Shown: piece after piece, positions 54,655-63,671 of the stretch
Position numbering within the stretch: position 1 is the first letter of the stretch
Layout: every line of letters starts with the position of its first letter
NCBI GenBank assembly: GCA_030491005.1
Contig: JAKZMJ010000027.1
Span: 29,490-93,489, forward strand
Source: Sulfurospirillum sp.
Lineage (GTDB): Bacteria; Campylobacterota; Campylobacteria; Campylobacterales; Arcobacteraceae
Length of the DNA: 64,000 nucleotides
Direction of reading: 5' to 3'
Program-made: the position numbers and the translations under genes
Notes under the pieces: model-generated
Database searches by the model: none
What the model was told of the DNA's origin: nothing
Seen by the model: the letters and a program-made list of their open reading frames with translations, nothing else

Positions 54655-56023
54655 TCGATTTCTTAATTTTAAAAATAATAGATATTATTAAACCTTTATT
54701 ATTTCTTGCTAAAGTTTTTGCATTATGAATATTGGCAATTTGTTTTACAATACTCAATCCCAAACCTGAACCTTGTTTGTTTAAATCAACTCTATAATAT
54801 CTTTTAAATATATTTTTTAATTGCTGTTTATTAACACCATAGCCTTCATCTTTTATATTTAACCAAATAGTATCATTATGTCGTTCTATGGATAAAGTAA
54901 TAGTCCCTAAAGCAATATTATTTTCATCTCGTGCATAATGTAAAGCATTATTAATTATATTATCTAACATACTTTCTAATAATACAACATCACTTTTAAT
55001 ATAAATTCTTTCATCTAAATCTTCAAAAGCAAATTCAAAGCCTTTGTTATAAACTCTAGGAGCTATTTTTAAACAAAAATTTTTGCATACTTCATTCAAA
55101 CAAACTTGTTTTAAACGTGTTAAATTTATTGTATTTGGATTTGTTTTTGCATATAATAATAATTGTTGAGTAATATGAGCCATATTATTTAAAAGAATAT
55201 TAAATTCTATAAATTTTGCATCTTCTTTAGAATAACAAAGTTCTAGTTTTACTTTCATTTCAGATAAAGGAGTTCTTAGTTGATGAGAAACATCTGAGTT
55301 AAATTGTTCAATATCATCAATAGTATTTCTACTTCTTTTTAACAAAATGTTAATACTACTTACCACATCTTCAACTTCTTTTGGGGCATCAAATAATAAA
55401 GGAGTTAAATCTCTTTTATCTCTATTTTTAACAATATTTTTTAATTTTTCAAGAGGACTTAAACCTCTTTTAATAGCTATTATACTTATAATAATTGTAA
55501 AAAAAATAACAGCACCAATAATTGTAAATAATAAATATAAAACTTGTTTTATATTTTCATCCCTTTCTTGTGTAGTTTCTCCAATGCTTATATAAGTAAT
55601 ATATTCCTTTCCTGAACTATGAATTGAATATTTATATGAAACCATTTTTAATAATGCACCATCATATTTTATAGTATAAAAAATTATATTATTATTTTTT
55701 AATGTAGATTTCTCAAAAAGCTTATCATGACCAATCAAAAGATTATTTTTATCATCAACTATAGAATAATAGACTAAACCTTTGTCATTATTAGATAATA
55801 AGTCTATTGAAAAATTAGGTAAATCAATGATAATACTAGAAAAAGCCACACCAATATTTTGCTCAATACTTTTAGCTGAGGCATAAAGTCTATTATCAAA
55901 AAAATTATTAACTTTATATTGAACTAAAAAGTATATGAATATAAATAATGGTATTGTAAATAAAGCTAAAGGTATAGTTAATAATTTAATTAATTGTGAT
56001 TTAATAGATGGTATATATCTCAT
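54644..56023 (-). CDS. TctE-like sensor histidine kinase
   Basis: This 459-residue kinase has two transmembrane helices (about 13-35 and 165-188) around a periplasmic domain, a HAMP-like linker, the phospho-acceptor H-box SDVSHQLRTPLSEMK, N-box NIINNALHYA, G1 DEGYGV and G2 GSGLGLSIV. This matches the TctE family, which senses tricarboxylates. It lies one base after its response regulator, so they are one operon. Confidence 0.87.
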   Translation of the reverse strand: MRYIPSIKSQLIKLLTIPLALFTIPLFIFIYFLVQYKVNNFFDNRLYASAKSIEQNIGVAFSSIIIDLPNFSIDLLSNNDKGLVYYSIVDDKNNLLIGHDKLFEKSTLKNNNIIFYTIKYDGALLKMVSYKYSIHSSGKEYITYISIGETTQERDENIKQVLYLLFTIIGAVIFFTIIISIIAIKRGLSPLEKLKNIVKNRDKRDLTPLLFDAPKEVEDVVSSINILLKRSRNTIDDIEQFNSDVSHQLRTPLSEMKVKLELCYSKEDAKFIEFNILLNNMAHITQQLLLYAKTNPNTINLTRLKQVCLNEVCKNFCLKIAPRVYNKGFEFAFEDLDERIYIKSDVVLLESMLDNIINNALHYARDENNIALGTITLSIERHNDTIWLNIKDEGYGVNKQQLKNIFKRYYRVDLNKQGSGLGLSIVKQIANIHNAKTLARNNKGLIISIIFKIKKSINS

Positions 56024-56024
56024 A

Positions 56025-56681
56025 TTAGCTCATCATATATCCTAAACCTCTTATTGTTTTTAAAGCAATAGAAGTTCCTAGTTTTTTTCTTAATCTTGAG
56101 ATATAAGTTTCAACAGCAGTTGGGTTAAATTCATCATCAATATTTGTAATATGTTCAACTATTTTTTCTTTACTAACAATTATATTAAGATTTTGAAATA
56201 AATATTCAAAAATACTTAATTCTCTTTTAGTTAATGTTATGATTTCTCCATTTTTTGTAAGAAGACGTGTTTTAGTGTTAAATTCTAATTGTAAATGTTT
56301 AATACTATTAGATGAAAGATTATTACTTCTTCGCAATAGGGCATGCACCCTTGCTACAACTTCATCTAATTCAAAAGGTTTACATAAATAATCATCAGCA
56401 CCTATATCTAAACCTAAGATTCTTTGATCAAGTTTATCTCGTGCAGATATTATTAAAATAGGAATGATTTTTCTTTTAGAGCGAAGTTTTTTTATAATAT
56501 CAATACCATCTAAAGAAGGTAAACCAAGATCTAAAATAAGTAAATCATACTCAAAAACTTCTAAGGCATACATACCTTCTTCTCCATCAGCAAAAATATC
56601 AACAATATAATCACTGTTTTTAAGCTTTTTATATATACCATCTGATAGTGTTTCATTATCTTCTAATAATAATATCTTCAT
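56025..56681 (-). CDS. OmpR/TctD-like response regulator
   Basis: This 218-residue protein has a receiver (LLLEDNE with acidic pair, phosphate acceptor Asp in LLILDLGLPSLDG, Lys in CKPFE) and a winged-helix C-terminal DNA-binding domain (TLTKRELSIFEYL, then PTAVETYISRLRKKL, IRGLGYMM). Such regulators bind tandem half-sites. The repeated 36-bp element upstream of tctC and tctA is the likely target. Confidence 0.9.
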   Translation of the reverse strand: MKILLLEDNETLSDGIYKKLKNSDYIVDIFADGEEGMYALEVFEYDLLILDLGLPSLDGIDIIKKLRSKRKIIPILIISARDKLDQRILGLDIGADDYLCKPFELDEVVARVHALLRRSNNLSSNSIKHLQLEFNTKTRLLTKNGEIITLTKRELSIFEYLFQNLNIIVSKEKIVEHITNIDDEFNPTAVETYISRLRKKLGTSIALKTIRGLGYMMS

Positions 56682-56701
56682 TTTACAACTTTAATTTAAA
56701 A

Positions 56702-57547
56702 TTAATGTGACATAAAAACAGGTAAGGTTGAATTTTCTAATAAATATCTAGTAGCTCCTCCAAACATTAATTCTCTTAAGCCTTTATGTCCGTAAGCACC
56801 TGCTACAATTAAATCAAAATTTCCATCTAAAGAAGCATTTAATAAAGCTTGTCCTGGAATTCTAGTTGTTTTAATAAATTCATAACTTGCATCTACATCG
56901 TGACATTTTAAATAAGAAACTAGACTATTCATATTTGATAAATCAGAAGAATACTGTTTTGATGTAACTATATGAACTCTTTGGGCTTGTTTTAATATAT
57001 CCATTGAAGAAGTAAGAGAGCGTGAAACTTCAGTAGAATTATTCCAACCAATTATAATATTTTTTGTATCAAATACTCTCATAATTCTAGGTATCATTAA
57101 TACAGATTTACCACTTTTTAATACAGCAGATTCAAAAGTAGCAGTTGAAATACCAGAAGGTGGTGATGAAGCTACCACTAGGTCACAAAACTTTGATGCT
57201 TGTTCAACTAAGATACTTCTTAGCCCATCTTTTGTTTTGGCATAAACACTAGCTTCATTTGCTAAGGGTTTACTTGAAACTTTTATATCAAGGTCTAAAG
57301 CAACTTTATTCAAAATATCGTAAAATGATTGATGTTCATTTTCTAATTGAAGTTTTAATACTTCTTCAATTTCTTTTTTTATATAATCAGGTAATTGAAT
57401 AGTTGAAGAAATTTTATTATTGGGATTTTCTTGGGATTTTAATATTTCTAAATTAACTTTAAAATATTTTGCAACTAACATAGCACCATATAATCTGTGT
57501 TCTAATTCATCTCCTCCACCAATTGGAAAAAACATTTTTTTATACAT
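56702..57547 (-). CDS. Tandem UspA-domain universal stress protein
   Basis: This 281-residue protein has two UspA-like domains. The second (about 160-281) keeps the ATP-binding pattern: AGAYGHKGLRELMFGGAT, with the GxxG-x8-G(S/T) arrangement. The first half is more diverged. It is the upstream gene of the tctD-tctE-like unit (20-base gap) and may share its transcript. Its role is unknown. Confidence 0.8.
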   Translation of the reverse strand: MYKKMFFPIGGGDELEHRLYGAMLVAKYFKVNLEILKSQENPNNKISSTIQLPDYIKKEIEEVLKLQLENEHQSFYDILNKVALDLDIKVSSKPLANEASVYAKTKDGLRSILVEQASKFCDLVVASSPPSGISTATFESAVLKSGKSVLMIPRIMRVFDTKNIIIGWNNSTEVSRSLTSSMDILKQAQRVHIVTSKQYSSDLSNMNSLVSYLKCHDVDASYEFIKTTRIPGQALLNASLDGNFDLIVAGAYGHKGLRELMFGGATRYLLENSTLPVFMSH

Positions 57548-57640
57548 TTTTGTCTCCTTTTTTTATATAAATAATAGTATTATAATCTGTCCTAAACCTT
57601 GCATAAAATAAACATTATATTTGATTTAAAATAAATTTGC

Positions 57641-57646
57641 TATAAT
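57641..57646 (+). promoter_or_regulatory. Promoter -10 box for the LPS-type operon
   Basis: TATAAT 29 bases before the ATG at 57676, with a TGC just before it (extended -10). It likely drives the three-gene unit up to 60746. Confidence 0.5.
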
Positions 57647-57675
57647 CAAATTCGAGCTTAGCTTAGATTTAAATT

Positions 57676-58950
57676 ATGAAAAGAAAAAATATGAAAAAGA
57701 CTCCATTTAACTGGGATAAAAACTCAGACCAACCGTACAGTATAGAAGATAAAGAATATAAAAATATGATGAGAAAAAAGAATATGTATGATTATATTCC
57801 CATGTTGTTTTCTTCTTCAATTATACTTCCTATATCTTTAATGGTTTCTTATTTTTTTAAAGGAAAAGGAAATGATAGCAAAGATTTTTTTGGTATGGGT
57901 GTTAACTTGGATAAAGGGGAAGCACAAATTGAGCTTATAAAAGAGTTAAATTGTAAAAATCTTTTAATTAGAGTCCCCTTAGAAGACATAGCTAATATTA
58001 ATAAATATGTAAGTTTTGTAAAATCGTTTCCACAGTGTAAGATTGTGATTAATATTTTACAAAATAGGAAGCATATTGAAAATAAAGTACTATTAAGAAA
58101 AAACTTAACATTGATTTTTTCATCTTTCAAAGGTATAGTAAATGAGTTTCAAATCGCAAATGCGATTAATAGAAGTAAATGGGGATTTTTTAGTGTTAAA
58201 GAATACTTGGCATTTTATTTAATAGCATTTAATATCAGAAATGAATCATTTCAAAATTATGTGCTAATAGGTCCAAGTGTGATTGATTTTGAATACCATT
58301 ATACTATTAGAGCTTTATTTAATAAACTTGGAATTTATTTTGACAAAGTATCAGCCTTATTATATGTAGATAGAAAAGGAGCTCCTGAGAATAAACAATT
58401 ATTTACTTTTGATACTAGTAAAAAAATAGACTTATTATATACTTTAGCTAGTCTTGCAAAACAATCAAGTAATAAAATTATTATTAGTGAAGTAAACTGG
58501 CCACTATCAAACACAAAACCATATGCCCCTACAAGTGAAAAAGAATGTGTTAGTGAAGATGAATATGCAAGATTTATGTTAAGATATTATCTTTTAGCTT
58601 ATGGAAGCTCAAAAATACAAAGCGTTTTTTGGCATCAATTAATAGCTTCTGGTTACGGTTTAGTAGATAATAGAAAAGATTTACGAAAAAGAACTGCTTT
58701 TGTAGTATATAAAGTTATGCTTAGTTTTTTACAAGACTCAAAGCTAGTTAAGTATTCACAATCAAAAGATTTACATGTATTAACTTGTACCCTTAATAAT
58801 AAGAAAAATAAAAAAGTAGATATTATATGGTTGTCTTCTAAGAGAGAAATACCATTAAGTGAATTTGGTGATGTGTATGATATGTTTGGCAAACAATTAA
58901 CAAAAAATATTAATATAAGTCAAAGCCCAATATATGCCTACCATAAATAA
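57676..58950 (+). CDS. Membrane-anchored glycoside-hydrolase-like protein
   Basis: This 424-residue protein has one N-terminal transmembrane segment (about 42-62) after a charged cytoplasmic tail. The rest reads like a TIM barrel of the clan A glycoside hydrolases: FFGMGVNLDK near the start, EFQIANAINRSKWG (acid/base-like Glu), then IIISEVNWPLS (nucleophile-like Glu) and SVFWHQLIASGYGLVD. Its end overlaps the heptosyltransferase by 17 bp, so it may act in LPS or surface-sugar trimming. The family is not certain. Confidence 0.6.
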   Translation: MKRKNMKKTPFNWDKNSDQPYSIEDKEYKNMMRKKNMYDYIPMLFSSSIILPISLMVSYFFKGKGNDSKDFFGMGVNLDKGEAQIELIKELNCKNLLIRVPLEDIANINKYVSFVKSFPQCKIVINILQNRKHIENKVLLRKNLTLIFSSFKGIVNEFQIANAINRSKWGFFSVKEYLAFYLIAFNIRNESFQNYVLIGPSVIDFEYHYTIRALFNKLGIYFDKVSALLYVDRKGAPENKQLFTFDTSKKIDLLYTLASLAKQSSNKIIISEVNWPLSNTKPYAPTSEKECVSEDEYARFMLRYYLLAYGSSKIQSVFWHQLIASGYGLVDNRKDLRKRTAFVVYKVMLSFLQDSKLVKYSQSKDLHVLTCTLNNKKNKKVDIIWLSSKREIPLSEFGDVYDMFGKQLTKNINISQSPIYAYHK

Positions 58951-59875
58951 AATATTTATTGAAATTCCTACTTGGTTGGGCGATGCTATTATGACAACTC
59001 CTGCTATTGAAAATATTAAACTTTTATATCCAAATGCAACAATCACTATCTTGGGTTCATCTGTTTCAACACAAGCTTTTAAAATATCAAATAATATTAC
59101 AAAAATAATAATTGATAATAGTAAAAAAGGAAAAAACAGAGTTTTAAATCTTTATAATTTAGCCAAACAAATAGGTAAAGTAGATTTGGCAATATCATTT
59201 AGAAAAAGTTTTTCATCTAAATTTATGATGTTTTTTATAAAAGGAAAACATAAATATTCTTATAAAAGATATATAAAAGAAGACTTACATCAAGTTCTAA
59301 GATATAATGATTTTATAAATATATCTTTAAAAAGTAAACTTAAAGCAAGAGATTTATATTTAGATTTTAAAGCTTTTCAATATGGCAAACCAACACTTGG
59401 TATCAACCCAGGTGCCACCTATGGAAGTGCAAAAAGATGGTATCCACAAGAGTTTGCACAAGTTGCCATTAGCCTATCATCAAAGTACGATATAGTCATC
59501 TTTGGGGCTTCTAATGAAATAGGCATTGCTAAAGATATTGAAGATATTTTGATACAACAAGGCATAAAAAATTATACAAATTTAGCTTCAAAAACTTCAA
59601 TACCAGAACTGATTTCTAAAATAGCAGGTTTAGATATTTTTATTACAAATGATTCAGGTCCCATGCACATAGCAGCATCTTTTAAAATCAACACTTATTG
59701 TATTTTTGGACCTACAAAATATAATGAAACAAATCAATGGAATAATAAAAATGAACATATAATTAGTAAAGATTTAGACTGCTCCCCTTGTATGAAAAGA
59801 GTTTGTCCTATAAAAACTCATGCTTGTATGAAAGACATAAGTGCAAATGATATATTAAAGCTAATTCATGAATAG
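58934..59875 (+). CDS. waaF: Lipopolysaccharide heptosyltransferase (WaaF-like)
   Basis: This 313-residue GT9 protein has IPTWLGDAIMTTPAIENI near the start, GINPGATYGSAKRWYPQEFA, IVIFGA and the TNDSGPMHIAA motif, all diagnostic for heptosyltransferases. WaaF adds the second heptose to the inner core. The CSPCMKRVCP stretch is a cysteine cluster often seen in these. It overlaps the neighbours on both sides. Confidence 0.88.
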   Translation: MPTINKIFIEIPTWLGDAIMTTPAIENIKLLYPNATITILGSSVSTQAFKISNNITKIIIDNSKKGKNRVLNLYNLAKQIGKVDLAISFRKSFSSKFMMFFIKGKHKYSYKRYIKEDLHQVLRYNDFINISLKSKLKARDLYLDFKAFQYGKPTLGINPGATYGSAKRWYPQEFAQVAISLSSKYDIVIFGASNEIGIAKDIEDILIQQGIKNYTNLASKTSIPELISKIAGLDIFITNDSGPMHIAASFKINTYCIFGPTKYNETNQWNNKNEHIISKDLDCSPCMKRVCPIKTHACMKDISANDILKLIHE

Positions 59876-60746
59876 TATTACAATATCTTATTCAAAAATA
59901 ACTTTTTTTATTAAAGAAATAAAGAAACAAAATTTCATAAAAACAATAGATAAACAATCAGTTTTAAATAAACTATTCTTACAAAAACAAAATTTTGCAG
60001 ATGTTTATTTTCATTTTGGACTTTTAGATAAATTTGCTATTTTAAATATTCATAATGCAAAACTTATTATTGTGAATTCTAATGCAATAAAAAATATAAT
60101 TTTAGAAAATATTAAAGATAAAAAATTAAACATTGAGATAATTTATCCAAGTTTAAACATAGAATATATAAAAACAAATGAAGTAAAAAAATTAAAAGCT
60201 AAGTTATATCAAGAACTAAATATTAGTAGTAAAAATAAAATCATTCTTTTTTCATCAAAAAATTTTAAAGCAGGAGGGATTACTAAATTCCTTGAGATTA
60301 TTGAACAAGTAAATTATAAATATATTCAAATTATAATTGCAGGGAGTACTAACGATATTTATTCTTTAAAATTTAAATTAAATTCTTATAGTTTTTTTGA
60401 TAAATTAATTTTATTAGAAGACTATAAAGAACCTGATAATCTTTTTTTACTTGCTGATTTTTTTATTCTTCCAAGTACTGCAAATACTTTTTCTATAAAT
60501 GTGTTAAAAGCTATGTATTATAAGTGTGTTGTTTTTGTAAGTAAAACCAATCACTCCAGTGAAATTGTTGATGTGTTTTCAATTATTGATAATTTCTCTC
60601 ATACAAATACAAGTTTTAAACTTGATTCGTTATTTGTAAGAGAAGTAGAATTAAAATCTATTAAAAAACAAAATAAAAAAACAGCAAAAAAATTTCTATT
60701 AAAACAAAGTTTATCAAAATTTAAAAAGCTTATTCGTAAAATTTAA
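59868..60746 (+). CDS. GT4-like glycosyltransferase
   Basis: This 292-residue protein has the C-terminal GT-B pattern: NKIILFSSKNFKAGGITKFLE, IIIAGST, then EPDNLFLLADFFILPSTANTFSINVLKAMYYKCVVFVSK, like the GT4 E-x7-E region but with substitutions. The N-terminal half is shortened compared with typical GT4 proteins (about 350-380). It overlaps the heptosyltransferase by 8 bp and is likely a core-sugar transferase. Confidence 0.78.
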   Translation: MNSITISYSKITFFIKEIKKQNFIKTIDKQSVLNKLFLQKQNFADVYFHFGLLDKFAILNIHNAKLIIVNSNAIKNIILENIKDKKLNIEIIYPSLNIEYIKTNEVKKLKAKLYQELNISSKNKIILFSSKNFKAGGITKFLEIIEQVNYKYIQIIIAGSTNDIYSLKFKLNSYSFFDKLILLEDYKEPDNLFLLADFFILPSTANTFSINVLKAMYYKCVVFVSKTNHSSEIVDVFSIIDNFSHTNTSFKLDSLFVREVELKSIKKQNKKTAKKFLLKQSLSKFKKLIRKI

Positions 60747-60806
60747 ATTTGGCTTAAGATAAATAAGATAAAATACAAGTTATTTTTATAAATCAAGGAA
60801 TATACA

Positions 60807-60995
60807 ATGGCAAGAAGATGTGCAATATCAGGAAAAGGTCCAATGGCTGGACATAATGTTAGTCATGCAAAGAATAGAACAAAAAGAAGATTTTTACCTA
60901 ATCTAAGAGTTGTTAGAATAACATTAGAAGATGGTACGAGCAAGAAAATTAGAATATGTGCTAAAGAATTAAGAACTCTTAAAAAACACTCATAA
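60807..60995 (+). CDS. rpmB: 50S ribosomal protein bL28
   Basis: This 62-residue protein has [28 protein letters not shown], the bL28 N-terminus, and [13 protein letters not shown] near the end. A single Cys pair is reduced compared with zinc-binding forms. It precedes the K+ channel gene as in H. pylori (from memory). Confidence 0.93.
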   Translation: MARRCAISGKGPMAGHNVSHAKNRTKRRFLPNLRVVRITLEDGTSKKIRICAKELRTLKKHS

Positions 60996-61019
60996 ACAAA
61001 TGCTTAAAAAAGTGCTTCT

Positions 61020-62141
61020 ATGGGCATATATAAAAAAATAAAAAAAACACTCGGGTGGAAAATTAGACCAAATAAACCTGAGTATGATTTAGATTCACTT
61101 CTATACTCACAATTAAAACCTTTTAGATTACCTTTACTTTTAGTTCAAAGTATTATGATGATAGGAACTATTGGTTATATTGTTATTGATGATTTTACTA
61201 TATTAGATGCTATTTATCAAACAGGAATTACTTTTACAACAGTTGGCTTTGGAGAAATAGCTCCAATTTCACCTGCTGGAAGATTTTTTACAATTACACT
61301 TATCATTTTTGGATTTGCCACATTTACACTTTCAACGGCAATTGTAATTGATGCTGTTATAAAAGGTAGATTATTTGATCTTTACAAGGAGCGAAATATG
61401 CTTTATAAAATAGCTAGGTTAAGACGACATTTTGTGATTTTTTATCATAATGAATATACAATTCAGCTTGCAAAACAATTTAGTGAAAGTCATATACCTT
61501 TTGTAGTTGTTGATCCAAGTGAGAACATGGAAAAAATTGCTAAAGAACATGGATATCCATATTTTATAAAAGATGAACCTTATAAAGAATCTGCTTTTTT
61601 AAAGTCACATTTAAGTTCAGCAAAAGGTGTAATATCATTATCAAAAAATATTTCAGATAATATCACTTTAATAGCATCTGTTAGACTTTATGAAAAAGAA
61701 TTAGGGAGATTGCCATTTTTAATCATTTCAAATGCTGAGACACAAAATGAGAAAATAAGACTTCAAAAATTAGGAGCAAATAAGGTTGTGGCAACTCCAT
61801 CTCTTATGGCAAAAAGAGTTTCAGCTATGGCAATACGTCCTGATATGGAAAATGTTTTAGATGAATTTTTATATAAACCTAATACTCCTATTGATATGGA
61901 AGAAGTTTATGTAAATGAAGATTCATGGCTAGTTAATAATCAATTAAAAGATGTGCATTTAAGAGATAAGATGAAAGTATCTGTTATTGGAATTACAGAA
62001 GAAAAAGGTAATTTTATTCAAATGCCAAAAGGTACAGTTGTAGTTAAAGCAAATTGCAAACTTTTATTAGTGGGTAATCAAAAAGGTATAGCAAAAGCAA
62101 AACGAATTATTCTCCAAAAAAATAAACCAAAGAATTTATAA
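61020..62141 (+). CDS. Potassium channel with TrkA-N domain
   Basis: This 373-residue protein has two transmembrane helices (about 37-57 and 88-110) around a pore with selectivity filter TTVGFGE (73-79), then a cytoplasmic RCK/TrkA-N domain (about 135-230) and TrkA-C (about 300-365). It is the HpKchA-like channel of Campylobacterota. The spacing from rpmB is 24 bases; argJ follows after one base. Confidence 0.88.
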   Translation: MGIYKKIKKTLGWKIRPNKPEYDLDSLLYSQLKPFRLPLLLVQSIMMIGTIGYIVIDDFTILDAIYQTGITFTTVGFGEIAPISPAGRFFTITLIIFGFATFTLSTAIVIDAVIKGRLFDLYKERNMLYKIARLRRHFVIFYHNEYTIQLAKQFSESHIPFVVVDPSENMEKIAKEHGYPYFIKDEPYKESAFLKSHLSSAKGVISLSKNISDNITLIASVRLYEKELGRLPFLIISNAETQNEKIRLQKLGANKVVATPSLMAKRVSAMAIRPDMENVLDEFLYKPNTPIDMEEVYVNEDSWLVNNQLKDVHLRDKMKVSVIGITEEKGNFIQMPKGTVVVKANCKLLLVGNQKGIAKAKRIILQKNKPKNL

Positions 62142-62142
62142 G

Positions 62143-63324
62143 ATGTTTTCTATTTTCCCAATTAATGGTTATCTTGACCAAATAGATGGTTTTTTTTGTG
62201 ATGGAATTCATGCTAATTTAAAGTCAAATAAACAAAAAGATTTAGGTTTTATTTATAGTGATACTTTATGTGAAGTTGAGGCACTTTTTACAAATAATAC
62301 ATTTAAAGCAGCTCCTTTACAACATTATGCTTTGTACCCAACAAACTTTAAAACTAATTTCGTATTAATTAATGCCAAAAATGCAAATGCAATGACTGGC
62401 AAAAAAGGTATTGAAAATATTTATAAAATATTTTCATCTTTAAATCATAAATTTACAAATCCTATTATGAGTTCAACAGGTATAATAGGAAATCATTTAC
62501 CAATAAATAAGATTATTACAAGTGCTAATACTTTTGATTTATCTTCAAAAAATGGCGAATCTTTAAGCCATGCAATTATGACAACAGATGCTTATGCTAA
62601 AACATCTATGTATGAAGTAAAACTTGAAGATGGCAGTTCTTTTAAAATAGGAGCTATTGCTAAAGGTGCTGGAATGATAAATCCAAACTTAGCCACAATG
62701 TTATGTTTTATTTGTACAGATGCTTGTATTCCAAAAGAGCATATGCAAGAAGCATTACAAAAAGCAAGCCATACTACTTTTAATGCTATATCAGTTGACG
62801 GTGATACTTCTACAAATGATACGGTCATGCTTTTAAGTAATCAAAAATCAAACTCATACAACAAAGAAGCTTTTCAAGAAGCCTTACACTTAGTTATGAA
62901 CGATATTGGAATGCTAATGGTAAGTGATGGTGAGGGTGCAAAAAAATCTGTTGCCTTTGAAGTTATTAATGCTATAAATAAAGAAGAAGCACAAAGAGCT
63001 GCAAAAGCCTTATCTAACTCTCTATTAGTAAAAACAGCCTTGTTTGGAGAAGACCCAAATTTTGGACGAATTGCTTCAACTATTGGAGCATCGCAAATAC
63101 AATGTTGTGAAGAAAAGCTAATTATTTCTTATAATGATATTGTAGTTTTTAAAAAAGGTGAAATATTATTTGATGTAGATATAGAAAGACAAGCATTAGA
63201 AGTTCTTAAAACTGATCAATTTAAAATAACTTGCGATATTGGTTTAGGAAATGAAAGTTTTATAGCTTATGGTTGTGACTTGGGACATAAGTATATTGAG
63301 ATTAATGCTGATTATAGAACATAA
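62143..63324 (+). CDS. argJ: Bifunctional glutamate N-acetyltransferase/ornithine acetyltransferase
   Basis: This 393-residue protein matches ArgJ: KGAGMINPNLATMLCF contains the autocleavage site, Ala184|Thr185, which yields alpha and beta chains with the Thr as nucleophile. DGDTSTNDTVMLL and DPNFGRIASTIGAS follow. It transfers acetyl from N-acetylornithine to glutamate in arginine synthesis. No other arg genes are next to it. Confidence 0.92.
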   Translation: MFSIFPINGYLDQIDGFFCDGIHANLKSNKQKDLGFIYSDTLCEVEALFTNNTFKAAPLQHYALYPTNFKTNFVLINAKNANAMTGKKGIENIYKIFSSLNHKFTNPIMSSTGIIGNHLPINKIITSANTFDLSSKNGESLSHAIMTTDAYAKTSMYEVKLEDGSSFKIGAIAKGAGMINPNLATMLCFICTDACIPKEHMQEALQKASHTTFNAISVDGDTSTNDTVMLLSNQKSNSYNKEAFQEALHLVMNDIGMLMVSDGEGAKKSVAFEVINAINKEEAQRAAKALSNSLLVKTALFGEDPNFGRIASTIGASQIQCCEEKLIISYNDIVVFKKGEILFDVDIERQALEVLKTDQFKITCDIGLGNESFIAYGCDLGHKYIEINADYRT

Positions 63325-63449
63325 TATTAGATAAAATTAAAGTATTAATACAAAAATCAATTTTAAATTTTTATTATTTTATATGACTTTGACTATTTTT
63401 TAAAGCAAAAATTGATATAATTAATTATAAACAATATAAAGGATGAGAA

Positions 63450-63671
63450 ATGTTTCATGAACATAGAGAATTGATATCAAAATTAAAAAAAGAAGATAAG
63501 TATTTTAATAAAATATTTTTAAAACATAATGAATTAGATGAAGAAATTTTAGCATTAGAAAAAAATAGAACAGATCAATTTACAATTGAAAAAAAGAAAA
63601 AAGAGAAGTTAAAAATCAAAGATGAAGTATACAATCTAATTATGAAATATAAAAACTCTAAAGTTTGTTAG
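63450..63671 (+). CDS. DUF465 (YdcH-like) small helical protein
   Basis: This 73-residue protein is a two-helix hairpin: HEHRELISKLKKEDKYFNKIFLKHNELDEEI then KKKKEKLKIKDEVYNLI. This matches DUF465. The function is unknown. A GATATAATT -10-like box lies 30-35 bases upstream, and AAAGGATG precedes the ATG. Confidence 0.8.
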   Translation: MFHEHRELISKLKKEDKYFNKIFLKHNELDEEILALEKNRTDQFTIEKKKKEKLKIKDEVYNLIMKYKNSKVC

